This document shows positions 17,885-26,362 of a stretch of DNA of 64,000 nucleotides, piece by piece. A model generated the notes under the pieces. That model worked only from the letters and a program-made list of their open reading frames with translations, made no database searches and was not told the DNA's origin. Made by a program: the position numbers and the translations under genes. The stretch lies in contig NZ_JAWRCU010000013.1 of assembly GCF_033542235.1 (NCBI RefSeq), positions 124,001-188,000 of the forward strand, written 5' to 3'. Origin of the DNA: JAWRCU01 sp033542235 (GTDB lineage: Bacteria; Pseudomonadota; Alphaproteobacteria; Rhizobiales; Rhizobiaceae). Each line of letters begins with the position of its first letter. Position 1 is the first letter of the stretch.

Positions 17885-19255
17885 ATGGCCGGAAACCTTA
17901 GTTTCGACCAACTCGAGAAGGCGGTCGCTGCGGGCGAGATCGACACAGTCCTCGCATCCGCGGTCGACATGCAGGGTCGCCTCATCGGCAAGAGGTTTCT
18001 CGCCAAATATTTCGTCGAGTCCGCGCATGACGAGACCCATGGCTGCAACTACCTGCTCGCCAACGACATCGATATGGAGCCGGTGCCCGGCTACAAGGCG
18101 GCAAGCTGGTCCAAGGGTTACGGCGACTTCGTCATGAAGCCGGACCTTTCCACGCTGCGCCACGTGCCGTGGCTCGAAAAGACGGCACTTGTGCTTTGCG
18201 ACGTGCTCGACCATCACACGCATGATGACCTGCCGCACTCGCCGCGCGCGATCCTGAAGCGTCAGGTCTCTCGGCTGAAAGAGCGCGGCTGGATGGCATA
18301 CTTCGCCTCCGAGCTCGAATTCTATCTGTTTGAGGAAACCTACGATTCCGCCCGTGGCAAGCACTGGCAGAACCTTGCGACCGCCTCGCCCTACATCGAA
18401 GACTACCTCATCCAGCTGACGAGCAAGGAAGAGGCCGTCATGAGGGCGATCCGAAACGGGCTGGAAGCGGCCGGTATCCCGGTCGAGAACTCCAAGGGCG
18501 AGTGGGGCCCCGGCCAGGAAGAGATCAATGTGCGCTATGCCGAAGCGCTGGAGATGGCCGACCGCCATGCCATCCTGAAGAACGGCTGCAAGGAGATCGC
18601 TGCCTCCCAGGGGAAGGCGATCACCTTCATGGCGAAGTACAATTATGCGCTCGCCGGCAATTCGAGCCACATCCACAATTCGCTGTGGAGCGCCGACGGC
18701 AAGGCGCCGCTGTTCTTCGACAAGAACTCAGAATACTCCATGAGCCCGCTGATGCGCTCATGGGTGGCCGGCCAGCTCAAATATGCGAGCGACTTCACCT
18801 GGTTCCTCGCGCCCTACATCAACTCCTACAAGCGCTTCCAGGTTGGCACGTTTGCGCCCACCAAGATCACCTGGAGCCGCGACAACCGCACCGCCGGTTT
18901 CCGGCTCTGCGGGGAGGGCACCAAGGGCGTGCGCATCGAATGCCGTGTCGGCGGCGCCGATCTCAATCCCTACCTTGCCTTCGCGGCGCTGATCGCGGCG
19001 GGGCTCGCCGGCGTCGACGAAAAGCTGGAATTGGCGAAGCCCTTCGAGGGCGACGCGTATTATGGTGCCGAGCTAACCGAAATCCCGAAGACGCTCCGCG
19101 AGGCGACCGACACCTTGGCCGGTTCAGAGATGCTGAAGACTGCCTTCGGCGAGGAAGTGATCGAGCACTACGTTCACACGGCAAAATGGGAGCAGTTCGA
19201 ATATGACCGCCGTGTGACGGACTGGGAGCTGCACAGGGGGTTCGAACGCTATTAA
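17885..19255 (+). CDS. Glutamine synthetase-like gamma-glutamyl ligase (GlnT/PuuA-like group)
   Basis: A 456-residue member of the glutamine synthetase superfamily. The ATP/metal elements are visible: SELEFYLFE, GPGQEEINVRYA, the segment KYNYALAGNSSHIHNSL with the catalytic His pair, and NRTAGFRLCGEGTK, followed by ECRVGGADLNPYLAFAA. It lacks the standard GlnA N-terminal pattern and adenylylation loop, which points to the PuuA/GlnA4-type ligases that join glutamate to amines. Its neighbours, an amine-type permease, an alcohol dehydrogenase and an aldehyde dehydrogenase, support gamma-glutamylation of an amino alcohol or amine rather than ammonia assimilation. Confidence 0.88.
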   Translation: MAGNLSFDQLEKAVAAGEIDTVLASAVDMQGRLIGKRFLAKYFVESAHDETHGCNYLLANDIDMEPVPGYKAASWSKGYGDFVMKPDLSTLRHVPWLEKTALVLCDVLDHHTHDDLPHSPRAILKRQVSRLKERGWMAYFASELEFYLFEETYDSARGKHWQNLATASPYIEDYLIQLTSKEEAVMRAIRNGLEAAGIPVENSKGEWGPGQEEINVRYAEALEMADRHAILKNGCKEIAASQGKAITFMAKYNYALAGNSSHIHNSLWSADGKAPLFFDKNSEYSMSPLMRSWVAGQLKYASDFTWFLAPYINSYKRFQVGTFAPTKITWSRDNRTAGFRLCGEGTKGVRIECRVGGADLNPYLAFAALIAAGLAGVDEKLELAKPFEGDAYYGAELTEIPKTLREATDTLAGSEMLKTAFGEEVIEHYVHTAKWEQFEYDRRVTDWELHRGFERY

Positions 19256-19276
19256 AGCTGTAGGAAATTGCGTCTA

Positions 19277-19308
19277 CCTAACTAAAGCTGTATTGTAGGG
19301 AAGTTAGG
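19277..19308. promoter_or_regulatory. Inverted repeat before the toxin-antitoxin pair
   Basis: CCTAACT (19277-19283) and AGTTAGG (19302-19308) form a perfect 7-base inverted repeat with an 18-base spacer, ending 12 bases before the preferred antitoxin start. TATTGT within the spacer could be a -10 element. This is a natural position for antitoxin autoregulation. It shows the pair probably has its own promoter inside the catabolic gene string. Confidence 0.5.
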
Positions 19309-19320
19309 ATGGAGGCGCAG

Positions 19321-19761
19321 ATGGGAAAATACTCTCCATTGCGTTCGTATCTCGAGGCACAGGACAAGAATCGTATCGCGATGACGTTCGAGGAAATCGA
19401 ACGTCTCCTCGAAACGAGGCTGCCCGCGTCGAAGAAATATCCCGCGTGGTGGAGCAATAACCCGAGCAACAATCCGATGACAAAGGAGTGGCTCGCTGCG
19501 GGCTTCCAGACGGAAGAGGTCGATATTGCCGGGGAGCGTTTGACGTTCACGCGCATTGGCGTGTCAGGGAGCGATGTCGGAACGGCCGGCTTCGGGGAGA
19601 AATCCCAGTCCGACTATACGGTACCGCCAAAACGTCACCCTTTGTTTGGCCGTCTGAAGGGCGTCATCACTTTGGCCCCTGGCGTCGATCTCACGGAGCC
19701 CCCCGATACGGATCTGGCCGACTACCTGGACCGGAAGTACGGGCCCGAGGCCGGAAACTGA
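19321..19761 (+). CDS. Probable antitoxin, DUF7662-like domain plus antitoxin-like tail
   Basis: A 146-residue protein (ATG at 19321, preceded by GGAGG; an upstream ATG at 19309 is possible). The N-terminal part, KYSPLRSYLEAQDKNRIAMT through LPASKKYPAWWSNNP, looks like the DUF7662 family, a short domain of unknown role that often accompanies bacterial regulatory proteins. The C-terminal part, RHPLFGRLKGVITLAPGVDL, resembles the toxin-contacting tails of small antitoxins. The gene ends four bases before a PIN-domain toxin. The joining of these two parts in one antitoxin is unusual. Function is inferred from position and tail. Confidence 0.7.
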   Translation: MGKYSPLRSYLEAQDKNRIAMTFEEIERLLETRLPASKKYPAWWSNNPSNNPMTKEWLAAGFQTEEVDIAGERLTFTRIGVSGSDVGTAGFGEKSQSDYTVPPKRHPLFGRLKGVITLAPGVDLTEPPDTDLADYLDRKYGPEAGN

Positions 19762-19765
19762 TCCC

Positions 19766-20182
19766 ATGCCCGGAAGCATATTGCTCGACACGTGTGCCGC
19801 CATTTGGATAACGGAAGAAGCAGAGCTTCATCCGAGGGCTCAGGCTGCCCTCGATGAGTCCGCGGAAGCGCGCGTGCCTGTTATGGTTTCACCAACTAGC
19901 GCCTGGGAGATGGGAATGCTGATCGCTCGGCGCCGGGCGACATCGGCCATGTCGGTGCGATCGTGGTTCGACAGCTTGGTGATCCCTCCGTTCTCAGAAA
20001 CGGCTGCACTCACGACCGACATACTGATCAACTCGTCATTTCTTCCGGGTAACCCACCGAGGGATCCCTTTGACCGTCTTTTCATCGCGACCGCGCGTGA
20101 GCATGGTTATCGTATCATGACGCGCGACCGCAAAATCCTCGACTACGCCGAGCAAGGCCATGTCCAGGTAATCCCCTGCTGA
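19766..20182 (+). CDS. PIN domain toxin (VapC-like)
   Basis: A 138-residue PIN-fold ribonuclease of typical VapC size. The acidic metal site is complete: Asp8 in ILLDTCA, Glu48 in SAWEMG, Asp102 in DPFDRLFIATA and Asp120 in TRDRKIL. Such toxins cleave RNA, often tRNA or rRNA, when freed from the partner. The partner is the upstream 146-residue protein four bases away. The pair sits within the catabolic gene string, between the ligase and the aldehyde dehydrogenase genes. Confidence 0.9.
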   Translation: MPGSILLDTCAAIWITEEAELHPRAQAALDESAEARVPVMVSPTSAWEMGMLIARRRATSAMSVRSWFDSLVIPPFSETAALTTDILINSSFLPGNPPRDPFDRLFIATAREHGYRIMTRDRKILDYAEQGHVQVIPC

Positions 20183-20201
20183 CAAGCGATTGAAAAAAAC
20201 C

Positions 20202-21590
20202 ATGACCGAAACCGTGAAGATCAAATCCCCCATCGATGGCTCGATCTATGCCGAGAGGCCGCTAGCCACCGATCAACAGGTGAACGCCGCAGTCGAGCGG
20301 GCGAGGGCGGCGCAGGTCGCGTGGGCGCAGACGCCGATCGCCGAGCGCTGCCGTTATGCGCTTGCGTTTCTCGATGCGCTCGTCGCCATGAACGATGAGA
20401 TCGTGGTCGAGCTCGCCTGGCAGATGGGCCGCCCCGTCCGCTATGGCGGCGAGAAGGGCGGTGTCATCGAGCGTACCAGATACATGATCGACATCGCCGA
20501 GAAGGCCTTGGTGCCGGTGATCGCGAGCGATCCCAAGCCGGGCTTCCGCCGTTATGTGAAGCGGGAGCCGCTCGGCGTGGTCATGGTCATTGCACCGTGG
20601 AACTATCCCTACCTCACCGCGGTCAATACCATCGTGCCGGCGCTGATTGCCGGCAGCGCCGTGATCCTGAAGCACGCGGCACAGACGCTGCTCGTGGGCG
20701 AGCGCTTCGCAAAGGCCTTCGATCAAGCCGGGCTGCCGAAAGGCCTGTTCCAGAACATCGTGATGAACCACGCCCAGACGGAGAAGCTGCTCGGCTCCGG
20801 CAGGATCGACCACGTGAATTTCACCGGTTCGGTTGCCGGCGGCCGCGCAATCGAAAGGGCCGCCGCCGGCACGTTCATGACGCTCGGGCTGGAGCTCGGC
20901 GGCAAAGATCCGGCCTATGTACTGCCAGACGTGAAGATGGATCACGCCGTGGCCAATCTGGTCGACGGAGCCTTCTACAATTCCGGTCAGTGCTGCTGCG
21001 GCATCGAGCGCATCTATGTGCATGAGAAGGTCTATGACGAGTTCGTAGACGGCTTCATTTCGCTGACTAAGGATTATGTCGTCGGCAGCCCGCTCGACCA
21101 GGCGACCACCATGGGGCCGATGGCGCAGGCGCGTTTTGCCGATCTCATTCGCGAACAGAAGGCGGAAGCCTTGCGCAAGGGCGCCACCGCGCACATCGAC
21201 ATGAAGGTCGAGGGTGACAAGGAGGGCTCACCTTATCTCGCGCCGGAAGTGCTCACCAATGTCGACCATCAGATGAGTGTCATGCGCGAGGAGAGCTTCG
21301 GGCCGATCGTCGGCATAATGAAGGTGAGGAACGACGAGGAGGCGATCGCGCTGATGAACGACAGCCCCTACGGCCTCACCGCCTCGATCTGGACACGCGA
21401 CACCGACCATGCCGCGGCAATCGGCGACCGCGTCGAGACCGGCACCGTCTTCATGAACCGCTGCGACTATCTCGACCCGGCGCTGGTGTGGACCGGGGTG
21501 AAGGATACAGGCAAGGGCGCGGCGCTTTCGGCAATCGGTTATGAGAACCTGACCCGGCCGAAATCCTATCACCTGCGCGAGGCGATCTGA
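20202..21590 (+). CDS. Aldehyde dehydrogenase family protein
   Basis: A 462-residue NAD(P)-dependent aldehyde dehydrogenase. The motifs IAPWNYPYLTAVNTIVPALI, LELGGKDPAYV (general base Glu near residue 232) and NSGQCCCGIERI (nucleophile among Cys264-266) are in place. The start is set at the ATG at 20202; a TTG at 20190 would add four residues. It starts 20 bases after the toxin gene. In the island it probably oxidises the aldehyde made by the iron alcohol dehydrogenase; whether free or gamma-glutamylated is not known. Confidence 0.92.
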   Translation: MTETVKIKSPIDGSIYAERPLATDQQVNAAVERARAAQVAWAQTPIAERCRYALAFLDALVAMNDEIVVELAWQMGRPVRYGGEKGGVIERTRYMIDIAEKALVPVIASDPKPGFRRYVKREPLGVVMVIAPWNYPYLTAVNTIVPALIAGSAVILKHAAQTLLVGERFAKAFDQAGLPKGLFQNIVMNHAQTEKLLGSGRIDHVNFTGSVAGGRAIERAAAGTFMTLGLELGGKDPAYVLPDVKMDHAVANLVDGAFYNSGQCCCGIERIYVHEKVYDEFVDGFISLTKDYVVGSPLDQATTMGPMAQARFADLIREQKAEALRKGATAHIDMKVEGDKEGSPYLAPEVLTNVDHQMSVMREESFGPIVGIMKVRNDEEAIALMNDSPYGLTASIWTRDTDHAAAIGDRVETGTVFMNRCDYLDPALVWTGVKDTGKGAALSAIGYENLTRPKSYHLREAI

Positions 21591-21614
21591 GCGCATCCTA
21601 AACTGGAGGGGGGA

Positions 21615-22088
21615 ATGGAAGAGACGCAAACTGACGATCCAAGCGATGGCCCAGCAGGCCTTGGCGGCTGGCTCATTCTGCCGTTGCTTGGGCTTTTCCT
21701 CGTGCCGTTGACCGCGCTCACTCGGCTAGCGAAAGACACCGCTCATATCAGCGAGCTTTGGCCGCTCCTGACTGCTGCGCAGGCCGCCTTTACAGTGGCG
21801 GAACTGGCCGTACACGTCACCCTCTTCTTTGCTGCGCCGATCGCTTTGCTCTACTTCATGTTCAAACGATGGGAGATTTTCCCCGGCTGGTACATGATCT
21901 GGTGGGCCGCCATACCGGTCACCCTGATCGCGTTCGCGCTCGTTGGATATGCGACTTTCCCCGAGGCCGAGGCCCACGCGTTCGATGAAGAGACCATGCG
22001 CGCTATCATAGGATCCGTTATCGGCGCCGCCATCTGGATTCCATACATGATGCAGTCCGAACGCGTAATGAACACGTTCGTGAGATGA
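21615..22088 (+). CDS. DUF2569 family small membrane protein
   Basis: A 157-residue integral membrane protein with about four hydrophobic segments. It opens with GLGGWLILPLLGLF and ends with SERVMNTFVR, the two conserved ends of DUF2569 proteins. GGAGGGGGG is upstream of the ATG. It lies between the aldehyde and alcohol dehydrogenase genes, with 24 and 21 bases to each side, so it is co-transcribed, but no role in catabolism is known. Confidence 0.8.
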   Translation: MEETQTDDPSDGPAGLGGWLILPLLGLFLVPLTALTRLAKDTAHISELWPLLTAAQAAFTVAELAVHVTLFFAAPIALLYFMFKRWEIFPGWYMIWWAAIPVTLIAFALVGYATFPEAEAHAFDEETMRAIIGSVIGAAIWIPYMMQSERVMNTFVR

Positions 22089-22109
22089 ACTCGAAGCAAC
22101 CAGAGACAA

Positions 22110-23282
22110 ATGACCAAGCTGATTTCCAAATGGAACTATCCCACCACCGTACGCTTCGGCGCCGGCCGGATCTCCGAACTGCCGGATGCGCTGGCCGCCA
22201 CCGGCATCAAACGACCCCTCTTTGTCACCGATCCCGGTCTCGCCAAGCTGCCAGTCGTTGCAAGGAGCTTGAAGATTCTCGAGGACGCCAAGGTCCCCTA
22301 CGCCGTCTTCTCGGAGGTGAAGCCCAATCCGGTCGAATCCAATCTCACCGCCGGCATTGAAGCGTTCAGGAAAGGCAAGCATGACGGCGTGATCGCCTTC
22401 GGCGGCGGCTCGGCGCTGGACCTTGGCAAACTGATCGCTTTCCAGGCCGGGCAGACGCGGTCGATCTGGGATTTCGAGGACATCGGCGACTGGTGGACGC
22501 GCGCCGATCCGGATGGGATCGTTCCGATCGTGGCGGTGCCGACCACCGCCGGTACCGGCTCGGAGGTCGGCCGCGCGGGCGTCATCACCAACGAGGCGAC
22601 GCACACCAAGAAGGTGATCTTCCATCCGAAGATGTTGCCTGCGATCGTGATCGCCGACCCCGAGCTTACCGCCGGCATGCCGCCCTTCATCACCGCCGGC
22701 ACCGGCATGGATGCGCTAGCTCATTGCCTGGAAGCCTATTGCGCACCGGGCTATCACCCGATGGCGGACGGCATTGCGGTCGAAGGCATCCGCCTCGTCT
22801 TCGAAAACCTGCCGAAGGCCTTCGCGAATGGAAACGATCTCGTCGCGCGGGCCAACATGATGGCCGCAGCAGCGATGGGCGCGACTGCCTTCCAGAAGGG
22901 GCTCGGCGCGATCCATTCGCTGTCGCACCCGATCGGCGCGCTGTACGACACGCATCACGGCATGACCAATGCGGTCTTCATGCCCTACGTGCTGGCCTTC
23001 AACCGCGAGGCGGTCGAGGAGCGTATCGCCCGGCTTGCCGCCTATTGCGGCATCAAAGGCGGGTTCGACGGGTTCGCCAAGGCTGTCGGCAAGCTGCGCA
23101 AGGAGCTCAAGGTGCCGCATACGTTGCCGGATCTGATCAAGGGGCTCGAGATGGACAAGAAGCGTAAAGCACTGATTGCCGACATGGCGGTCGTCGATCC
23201 GACTGCCGGCGGCAATCCGGTGAAGCTGACGAAGAAGGCAGCGCTGACGCTGCTCGAGAACGCGATGGAGGGGAGGGTCTGA
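22110..23282 (+). CDS. Iron-containing (group III) alcohol dehydrogenase
   Basis: A 390-residue protein with the features of iron-dependent alcohol dehydrogenases: GGGSALDLGKLIAF and TTAGTGSEVGRAGVIT for the cofactor, and the metal ligands in GMDALAHCLEAYCAPGYHP, HSLSHPIGALYDTHHG. The family reduces or oxidises alcohols, diols and hydroxy acids with NAD(P). It follows DUF2569 in the same string. With the ligase and the aldehyde dehydrogenase it supports a route in which an alcohol group is taken to the acid in two steps. Confidence 0.93.
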   Translation: MTKLISKWNYPTTVRFGAGRISELPDALAATGIKRPLFVTDPGLAKLPVVARSLKILEDAKVPYAVFSEVKPNPVESNLTAGIEAFRKGKHDGVIAFGGGSALDLGKLIAFQAGQTRSIWDFEDIGDWWTRADPDGIVPIVAVPTTAGTGSEVGRAGVITNEATHTKKVIFHPKMLPAIVIADPELTAGMPPFITAGTGMDALAHCLEAYCAPGYHPMADGIAVEGIRLVFENLPKAFANGNDLVARANMMAAAAMGATAFQKGLGAIHSLSHPIGALYDTHHGMTNAVFMPYVLAFNREAVEERIARLAAYCGIKGGFDGFAKAVGKLRKELKVPHTLPDLIKGLEMDKKRKALIADMAVVDPTAGGNPVKLTKKAALTLLENAMEGRV

Positions 23283-23293
23283 GCCCGCAGCAG

Positions 23294-23328
23294 GCAATCG
23301 TTAGCCACGAAACAACGATGCCGATTGC
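23294..23328. other. Hairpin between the dehydrogenase gene and the ABC importer genes
   Basis: GCAATCG (23294-23300) and CGATTGC (23322-23328) can form a 7-base-pair stem with a 21-base loop just after the alcohol dehydrogenase stop. It lacks a clear T run, so it is more likely an mRNA-processing or attenuation element than a classical terminator. Confidence 0.35.
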
Positions 23329-23459
23329 TACGGGGGCGGAAAAGTAGTTAATTTTTCCTTGCCAGGGGGAGCCGGCGGTCGGGAGCATTCATCCAAGTGT
23401 CATCAATGACAGCTACCGCAGCGACGGCGCCGGATGGTGTCAGTTCAACGGAGAGACAT

Positions 23460-24566
23460 ATGTTCAATTTCACGGGGAAAGTGCTTTCCCTCGCAGCCGC
23501 GGCCCTGTTCGCGTCGACGGCGATTTCGTCGGCGCAGTCGCTCGACGAACTCGTCAAGGCTGCCAAGGCCGAGGGGCAGCTCACCACGATCGCGCTGCCG
23601 CATGACTGGTGCGGCTACGGCGCCGTGATCGACGGCTTCAAGGCCAAATACCCTGAGATCACCGTCAACGAACTCAACCCAGACGCCGGTTCCGGCGACG
23701 AGGTCGAGGCCATCAAGGCCAACAAGGACAACAAGGGTCCGCAGTCGCCCGATGTCATCGACGTCGGTCTCTCCTTCGGGCCCTCGGCCAAGAAGGACGG
23801 CCTTATCCAGCCGTACAAGGTCTCCACGTGGGACTCGATCCCCGACAGCGCCAAGGACGCCGAGGGTTATTGGTACGGCGACTATTACGGCGTGCTCTCC
23901 TTCATGGTGAACAAGGACCTCGTCAAGAACGTCCCGGCCGACTGGGCCGACCTCCTGAAGCCGGAATACGCCAACAGCGTCGCGCTCGCCGGCGATCCGC
24001 GCGCCTCGAACCAGGCGATCCAGGCCGTCTATGCTGCGGGGCTCTCGAAGGGCGCTGCGGCCGGCGAAGCCGCCGGCAAGACCGGCCTCGACTTTTTCAA
24101 GGAGCTGAACTCCAGCGGCAATTTCGTTCCGGTCATCGGCAAGCCGGCGACCCTGGCGCAGGGCCAGACGCCGATCCTGATCAACTGGGACTACAATGCG
24201 CTTGCCGGCCGCGACACGCTTGCCGGCAACCCACCGGTCGACGTTATCGTGCCGAAGACCGGCGTCGTCGCCGGCGTCTACGTTCAGGCGATCAGCGCCT
24301 ATGCGCCGCATCCGAATGCCGCCAAGCTGTGGATGGAGTATCTCTATTCGGATGAGGGACAGATCGGCTGGCTCAAGGGCTATTGCCATCCGATCCGCTT
24401 CAATGACCTCGCCAAGAAGGGCGCGATCCCGCAGGATCTGCTCGACAAGCTGCCGCCGGCCGCCGCCTACGAGGCCGCCGTGTTCCCGACGCTCGAGGAG
24501 CAGGCCATTTCCAAGGAGGCGATCACCAAGAACTGGGATACGGTGGTCGGCGCCAACGTTCAGTAA
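23460..24566 (+). CDS. ABC transporter periplasmic substrate-binding protein
   Basis: A 368-residue secreted protein. I choose the ATG at 23460, which has GGAGA six bases upstream and gives a clean signal peptide ending near TAISSAQS; the frame stays open upstream to 23397. The mature part (VNELNPDAGSGDEVEAI, WYGDYYGVLSFMVNKDL, YAPHPNAAKLWMEYLYSDEG) fits the group of binding proteins used by spermidine/putrescine-, phosphonate- and Fe(III)-type importers. It heads a complete importer. The ligand is not readable from sequence; context suggests an amine or amino alcohol. Confidence 0.9.
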   Translation: MFNFTGKVLSLAAAALFASTAISSAQSLDELVKAAKAEGQLTTIALPHDWCGYGAVIDGFKAKYPEITVNELNPDAGSGDEVEAIKANKDNKGPQSPDVIDVGLSFGPSAKKDGLIQPYKVSTWDSIPDSAKDAEGYWYGDYYGVLSFMVNKDLVKNVPADWADLLKPEYANSVALAGDPRASNQAIQAVYAAGLSKGAAAGEAAGKTGLDFFKELNSSGNFVPVIGKPATLAQGQTPILINWDYNALAGRDTLAGNPPVDVIVPKTGVVAGVYVQAISAYAPHPNAAKLWMEYLYSDEGQIGWLKGYCHPIRFNDLAKKGAIPQDLLDKLPPAAAYEAAVFPTLEEQAISKEAITKNWDTVVGANVQ

Positions 24567-24647
24567 ATCGCGACAGGGCCGGGCGGTCTTCGGGCTGCTC
24601 GGCCTCGCGCCATCCTGGGCGTCAGCCATTCAAGCACGGACGGCGTC

Positions 24648-25556
24648 ATGGCCCAAGTAACCATCTCCGAACCTGTCGCACGCTCGGCCCCGCCCGCCTC
24701 GGCACGTCGGGTCAGGCTGCCGACGCATTGGCTCGGCGTCGCGCCGTTCTTCATCTTTGCCGTCATGTTCCTGATCCTGCCGACGGCATATCTGATGCTG
24801 GGTGCGTTTCAGAACGAAGCGGGCGAGTTCACGCTCGAGAACGTCACGGCGCTCTGGCAGCCGTCAATCGTCGCCGCCTACTGGATTTCGATCAAGGTCA
24901 GCTTCGCCTCCGCCATGCTTGGTGCGCTGATCGGGCTCGCCATCGCGATTGCCATCGTGCGCGGCGGCCTGCCTTCATGGATGCGTTCGGCAACGCTCAC
25001 CTTCTCCGGTGTGGCCTCAAACTTTGCCGGCGTGCCGCTTGCTTTCGCATTCCTCGCAACGCTGGGCCGGCTCGGCCTCGTCACCGTGCTGCTGAGCACG
25101 GTGTTTGGCTTCAACATCTATGCCCATGGCTTCAACATCCTGTCCTTCTGGGGCCTCACGCTCACCTATCTTTATTTCCAGATCCCGCTGATGGTGGTCA
25201 TCATCACGCCGGCGATCGACGGCATCAAGAAAGAGTGGGGCGAGGCCGCTGCGACGCTCGGCGCCACCGGCTGGCAGTACTGGCGGATGGTCGTGATCCC
25301 GGTGCTGTGGCCGAGCTTCCTCGGCACCGTCATTCTGCTCTTCGCCAACGCCTTCGGCGCAATCGCGACTGCCTATGCGCTGACCGGTTCGTCGCTCAAC
25401 ATCGTCCCCATCCTGCTCTTTGCGCAGATCCGCGGCGACGTGCTGCACAACGCGCATCTCGGCTATGCGATCGCGTTCGGCATGATCGTCATCACCGGGC
25501 TCGCCAATCTCTTCTACATTTGGTTCAGGATGCGCAGCGAAAGGTGGCTGAAATGA
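24648..25556 (+). CDS. ABC transporter permease, first subunit (PotB-like)
   Basis: A 302-residue inner-membrane permease with about six membrane segments, starting VAPFFIFAVMFLILPTAYLML. The coupling motif for the ATPase is in EWGEAAATLGATGWQYWRMVVIP. It overlaps the second permease gene by four bases. It resembles the larger permease of polyamine-type importers. Confidence 0.92.
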   Translation: MAQVTISEPVARSAPPASARRVRLPTHWLGVAPFFIFAVMFLILPTAYLMLGAFQNEAGEFTLENVTALWQPSIVAAYWISIKVSFASAMLGALIGLAIAIAIVRGGLPSWMRSATLTFSGVASNFAGVPLAFAFLATLGRLGLVTVLLSTVFGFNIYAHGFNILSFWGLTLTYLYFQIPLMVVIITPAIDGIKKEWGEAAATLGATGWQYWRMVVIPVLWPSFLGTVILLFANAFGAIATAYALTGSSLNIVPILLFAQIRGDVLHNAHLGYAIAFGMIVITGLANLFYIWFRMRSERWLK

Positions 25557-26344
25557 TGTCGGGGCGCTTCTGGGCCTGGCTCACCTTTGCTGTCGGCGCG
25601 GCCTATTTCTTCATTCCGCTGATCGCGACCCTCGAGTTCTCGATGCGCATGCGGCGCGGCACCTACTCTTTCGACGCCTACAAGGTTGTGCTTGGCGACG
25701 CTCGCTTCCAGCAAAGTTTCAGCTATTCGGTGGCGGCGGCCATCTTCACCATCATCCTCGGCATACTCATCGTTGTCCCGGCCGCCTATTGGATCAGGCT
25801 GCGCCTGCCGCAGCTGAGGCCGGTGGTCGAGTTCATCACGCTGCTGCCGCTCGTCATTCCGGCAATCGTCATCGTGTTCGGCTATATCCGCATGTATGGA
25901 TCGAACTCGCCCCTGCCGTTCCTTGCGAGCGCGGCCGGCACGAACGCGCTGCTCGTCATCGGCTACGCGACGCTTGCGCTCCCCTACATGTACCGGGCCG
26001 TCGATACAGGCTTGCGAACCATCGACGTGCGCACCCTCACCGAGGCTGCGCAGATACTCGGGGCGGGCTGGACGACGATCATCACGCGCGTCATCCTGCC
26101 CAATGTGCTGATCTCGGTGCTGTCGGGCGCGTTTCTCACCTTCGCGATCGTGCTCGGGGAATTCACCATGGCGAGCCTGCTCAACCGACCGGCCTTCGGT
26201 CCTTATCTGCAGAACATAGGGGCCAACCGCGCCTACGAGCCGGCGGCGCTCGCCATCATCGCCTTCGCCATCACCTGGGCGTGCATGTCCGTCATCCAGC
26301 TGCTATCGCGCTTTGCGCCGAAGTCGCCCAACCAAACCCGCTGA
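25553..26344 (+). CDS. ABC transporter permease, second subunit (PotC-like)
   Basis: A 263-residue permease with about six membrane segments. It starts at ATG 25553 (or the adjacent ATG at 25556), overlapping the stop of the first permease. The coupling motif appears as LTEAAQILGAGWTTIITRVILP. The frame is open far upstream, but that part is an overlap with the first permease and not coding. It ends 18 bases before the ATPase gene. Confidence 0.92.
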   Translation: MMSGRFWAWLTFAVGAAYFFIPLIATLEFSMRMRRGTYSFDAYKVVLGDARFQQSFSYSVAAAIFTIILGILIVVPAAYWIRLRLPQLRPVVEFITLLPLVIPAIVIVFGYIRMYGSNSPLPFLASAAGTNALLVIGYATLALPYMYRAVDTGLRTIDVRTLTEAAQILGAGWTTIITRVILPNVLISVLSGAFLTFAIVLGEFTMASLLNRPAFGPYLQNIGANRAYEPAALAIIAFAITWACMSVIQLLSRFAPKSPNQTR

Positions 26345-26362
26345 TCCAAAAGGTCGAAGACC

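Noticed and set aside
23397..23459. Upstream start for the ABC binding protein
   Set aside because: It would hide the signal peptide behind 21 polar residues; ATG 23460 has a ribosome site and clean signal.
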